Part shown: piece by piece, positions 61,152 through 64,000 of the stretch
Layout: each line of letters starts with the position of its first letter
Position numbering within the stretch: the stretch's first letter is position 1
Assembly: GCF_000003815.2 (NCBI RefSeq)
Contig: NC_049986.1
Location: 16,171,172 to 16,235,171 of the forward strand
Direction of reading: 5' to 3'
From: Branchiostoma floridae
Lineage: Eukaryota > Chordata > Leptocardii > Amphioxiformes > Branchiostomatidae
Length of the DNA: 64,000 nucleotides
Program-made: the position numbers and the translations under genes
The notes under the pieces: generated by a model
What the model saw: only the letters and a program-made list of their open reading frames with translations
Database searches by the model: none
What the model was told of the DNA's origin: nothing

Positions 61152-63965
61152 ATGGTGGCAAAACTAATGGAATTACTTTTTCTAACAGACTGTCTTTTCC
61201 TGTTTTTCTGTGGTGCTGCCTCTACAACTAGTCTGGAGTTCCAGAAAACTATACCAGAAAACGTCACTGTGGGCGAAGTCATATTCAACCTGTCGCGCTT
61301 GTCGGAGACCAAAACCGATGAAGAGAAAGCGGAACTTCCGTGTACCAAAATGCAGGGAGATCCGGACAACGACTTTATTGTGACGAAGAACTGCACCATC
61401 GTCGTCGCAAAACCCCTGGACTATTCAGAACAGCTGAGATACAAACTGAAAGTTCACAATGGAGTTGACGACATCATTGTCCATATAGATTTGACCGATG
61501 TTGAAGGATATGCTCCTCAAGTGTATAACGAAATGTGTGCAACTCCAGTCAACAGTAAGTCAGAAGAATTCCTCTTTCGTGTGAAGTTGAGCATTGAAGC
61601 TGTACAGATAACGGGCGAGGTTGTCCATTTTACTCTGACTGCTAGCAAGCAAACCAGTGGCTCCTGGGTAAATTCAACACAACCCCCATGGGTGATCCAG
61701 ACAAGCAATAGTGATTGTAACATTCGTATAGTTCGGTACTTTACGGAACCCGATATCATTACAGTATTGAATGGTCTATGGGGTAATTACGTTCGTCAGT
61801 TAACATGCACAGGGGAGTCCAAACAACCCAGCATTTCCGTCACCATACTAAATATGAAACATGAGTCGGAGTATGGACTTGCTGAACTAAGGAAGGTTGT
61901 TCCTAGATCCGTCATGGAAAATGAAGATTACAACTACTTCGTATGGATGGAATTCGGCTCATTGTCTTCAAACGAAATACAGTCGTACACATGCGAAGTC
62001 CCACCGATTAAGGACCCGTTCAGTGTGTATTGGTCTTTGATCAAAGGCATCGAATACGTGGATATAGAGGTGCATCCAGTAGGCTGCCCGGATGGGAAAT
62101 ACGGCTTGCTCTGCGATAAAAACTGCACCTGTAAGAACGGCGCCCGTTGCCACGGGTTTAACGGTGCCTGCAAATGTCCGCCCGGCTGGAAAGGCACAGC
62201 TTGTGACACTCCTAAGAAGGAGGTGTCTGTCACCACGACACCTAGCGACCCTAGAGAGATCTACACCTCCGCCAACGTCACGTTTCACTGCAAGGCGTAC
62301 AACGTTGACGTCGAATCTGTGTCTCTGAAATTCCCGAATGGATCCGAGAAATCGGTGAGTGGAGAAAAAGTCTTGACAGCGGCGATCTCAAACATACAAG
62401 CTCAAGACAACGGCACTTACACCTGCCTGGTTAAAGATACAGGTGGAGACATCTGGAACGGAACGCTCGAGTTTGAAATCGTGAATTGTCCACCAAATCG
62501 TAAAGGTGCTCAGTGTACTGAAACATGTGATTGCACACAAGGTGCCAGCTGTGACAGGTGGGCTGGTTGTGTCTGTCCACCGGGATGGAAAGGAATCAGG
62601 TGCGAGACACAATGCCCAGCTGGCAAGTACGGTAAAGACTGTAGAAAGAGCTGTAACTGTTTAAACGGTGCGAACTGTAACCATGGCGACGGAAAGTGTA
62701 AGTGCACTGCCGGTTGGTATGGAAGGAATTGCAGCAAACCGTGTTCAAGAGGCAGGTTCGGTTGGGTATGTCAATACGCCTGCACCTGTAAGAACAACGC
62801 TACATGTAACAACGAGGATGGCAGCTGCACATGCGTGTCGCCATGGACGGGACGGAACTGTGACAAATATGAACCGCTGCTCGAAAGTCTGCTATCCACG
62901 GGCTCGGTGGTCTTACTTTTTGCTATAGTGATGGCGATACTCTACAAAACGCAGATCCTGGCTTGCTCTGCGCCCGACACGAGTGAAGAGGACAAGATAC
63001 TTTTCGAGCTGAGGAGAATGGAGCAGGATCTAGCGCAGAGTCTACAGCCGGGCTGGCTGAGACGTTGGGAGAAGAAGAGCGGCCACCTTACCCCAGGTCC
63101 ACTGATAGGGGAAGGGATGTTTGGGCAAGTCAGAAGGGCAAAATTGCGCACACCTGAGGGAGAGCTCGACGTTGCCGCCAAGACAGTTCGCGTGGAGGAT
63201 TCGCAGTCATACCGAGACTTCTACAGAGAAGCAGCTATATTAGTGGCTGTTCACGAACAAAATGGCAATGTTCGCGCGTCCAACATCGTTCGACTTTTGG
63301 GGCTCATCGCCAAGTCTAGAGAGAAGTACATCCTCCTAGAGTATGCTCCAAAAGGCGATCTGCTAGGTTTTCTGAGATCAGTGAAGAACAGAGACGGCGA
63401 AGTCCTACACGGAAACCTTCTTAAGTACGCTGTCCACATATCACGAGCTCTTCAAGAGCTGGAACGCCTGAAAATCGTTCATCGTGACGTGGCCGCTCGG
63501 AACGTCCTGATCATTGCCGACAACGTGGCCAAGTTGACTGACTTCGGACTGGCCAGAGATGTCTACGCCACCACTCAGTACGTCAAAACGAACAATCATG
63601 GCGTTGAGGAATTCCTCCCGCTGAAGTGGATGGCGCTGGAGTCCATAGAAACCGGCGAGTACACCTGTGAGAGTGACGTCTGGTCCTTCGGCGTGCTACT
63701 GTGGGAGATCGCCACGCTGGGAAACGACCCGTGCTTTGACGACAAAGTTCATCTGACATTTCTCCAGATGGTAGGGATTCTGAGGCAAGGAATACGGATG
63801 AAGAGGCCACCGGGATGTCCAGAGGACCTGTACCGACTGATGAGGGCGTGCTGGCGCGACGTTCCAGCTACAAGACCGACACCAGATGGGCTGGAAGAGA
63901 GGCTGTTACAGTTGATGGGGGCACTTTTTCCAGATGAAGCCATTGACATGGAAACTGCTTTCTAG
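61152..63965 (+). CDS. Intronless receptor tyrosine kinase with cadherin-like, EGF and Ig modules
   Basis: Single-pass cell-surface receptor expected to phosphorylate tyrosines after ligand binding. 937 residues from the chosen start MVAKLMELLFLTDCLFLFF, which gives a clean signal peptide; an in-frame ATG 26 codons upstream (61074) would place charged sequence before it. Order: signal peptide (1 to about 24), cadherin-like region (about 29-126; IPENVTVGEV, LDYSEQLRYKL), a Cys-poor region, one EGF-like module (about 312-352), an Ig domain (about 357-445; NGTYTC), three EGF-like modules (to about 573), membrane segment (about 580-600), kinase domain. Kinase motifs: GEGMFGQV, AAKTV, HRDVAARN, DFGLARDVY, WMALES and DVWSFGVLLWE, so it looks active. 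There is almost no C-terminal tail. The EGF/Ig mix recalls Tie receptors, but the order differs. Lack of introns suggests a retroposed origin. Confidence 0.9.
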   Translation: MVAKLMELLFLTDCLFLFFCGAASTTSLEFQKTIPENVTVGEVIFNLSRLSETKTDEEKAELPCTKMQGDPDNDFIVTKNCTIVVAKPLDYSEQLRYKLKVHNGVDDIIVHIDLTDVEGYAPQVYNEMCATPVNSKSEEFLFRVKLSIEAVQITGEVVHFTLTASKQTSGSWVNSTQPPWVIQTSNSDCNIRIVRYFTEPDIITVLNGLWGNYVRQLTCTGESKQPSISVTILNMKHESEYGLAELRKVVPRSVMENEDYNYFVWMEFGSLSSNEIQSYTCEVPPIKDPFSVYWSLIKGIEYVDIEVHPVGCPDGKYGLLCDKNCTCKNGARCHGFNGACKCPPGWKGTACDTPKKEVSVTTTPSDPREIYTSANVTFHCKAYNVDVESVSLKFPNGSEKSVSGEKVLTAAISNIQAQDNGTYTCLVKDTGGDIWNGTLEFEIVNCPPNRKGAQCTETCDCTQGASCDRWAGCVCPPGWKGIRCETQCPAGKYGKDCRKSCNCLNGANCNHGDGKCKCTAGWYGRNCSKPCSRGRFGWVCQYACTCKNNATCNNEDGSCTCVSPWTGRNCDKYEPLLESLLSTGSVVLLFAIVMAILYKTQILACSAPDTSEEDKILFELRRMEQDLAQSLQPGWLRRWEKKSGHLTPGPLIGEGMFGQVRRAKLRTPEGELDVAAKTVRVEDSQSYRDFYREAAILVAVHEQNGNVRASNIVRLLGLIAKSREKYILLEYAPKGDLLGFLRSVKNRDGEVLHGNLLKYAVHISRALQELERLKIVHRDVAARNVLIIADNVAKLTDFGLARDVYATTQYVKTNNHGVEEFLPLKWMALESIETGEYTCESDVWSFGVLLWEIATLGNDPCFDDKVHLTFLQMVGILRQGIRMKRPPGCPEDLYRLMRACWRDVPATRPTPDGLEERLLQLMGALFPDEAIDMETAF

Positions 63966-64000
63966 ATTATAAAGATAAAGCGATAAATACAGATAATGTA

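Overview
The window looks like chordate nuclear DNA and most likely comes from a lancelet (Branchiostoma). This is inferred from intron-rich genes with canonical GT-AG sites, a CDK5RAP2/centrosomin-type gene colinear with the vertebrate protein, a local cluster of NACHT-LRR (NLR) genes, an intronless receptor tyrosine kinase, and many short inverted-repeat transposons plus a DIRS-type element. Two 100-base runs of N mark assembly gaps.

Region 1 to about 40.1 kb, minus strand: the 5' part of one large gene encoding a CM1-domain centrosomal coiled-coil protein (CDK5RAP2 / myomegalin / centrosomin family). I could chain 18 coding exons in one consistent frame, from an initiator at 38810 to the left edge, where the gene runs out of the window. 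The first two introns are very long (about 16.4 kb and 1.3 kb, then a 9.9 kb third interval) and carry most of the repeats. An upstream exon at 39279-39904 with its own TATA box fits as an alternative acidic N-terminus.

Region 31.5-37.6 kb, inside intron 1: a 1.1 kb DNA transposon with a perfect 9-bp target duplication, followed by a 4.9 kb decayed DIRS-like retrotransposon. The latter shows inverted termini, a tyrosine recombinase remnant and an internal complementary region that joins copies of both outer ends.

Region 40.1-59.6 kb: three NLR genes. Gene A (+, 40845-44684) and gene B (-, 47690-51965) are tail to tail. Gene C (-, 55639 to at least 58262) follows B in the same orientation and its N-terminus falls at an assembly gap. 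All share a large single exon with a NACHT domain and a few leucine-rich repeats, a conserved last exon, and phase-1 introns. A and B also share a 126-bp exon with two Gly-Asp-rich pseudo-repeats in place of a recognisable death-fold domain, a candidate amyloid-type signalling motif. The three promoters share an ETS-like CCCGGAAGT core.

Region 61.1-64 kb, plus strand: a complete intronless receptor tyrosine kinase gene with a cadherin-like N-terminal region, EGF and Ig modules, one membrane segment and an apparently active kinase domain.

No rRNA, CRISPR array or intact tRNA gene was seen.
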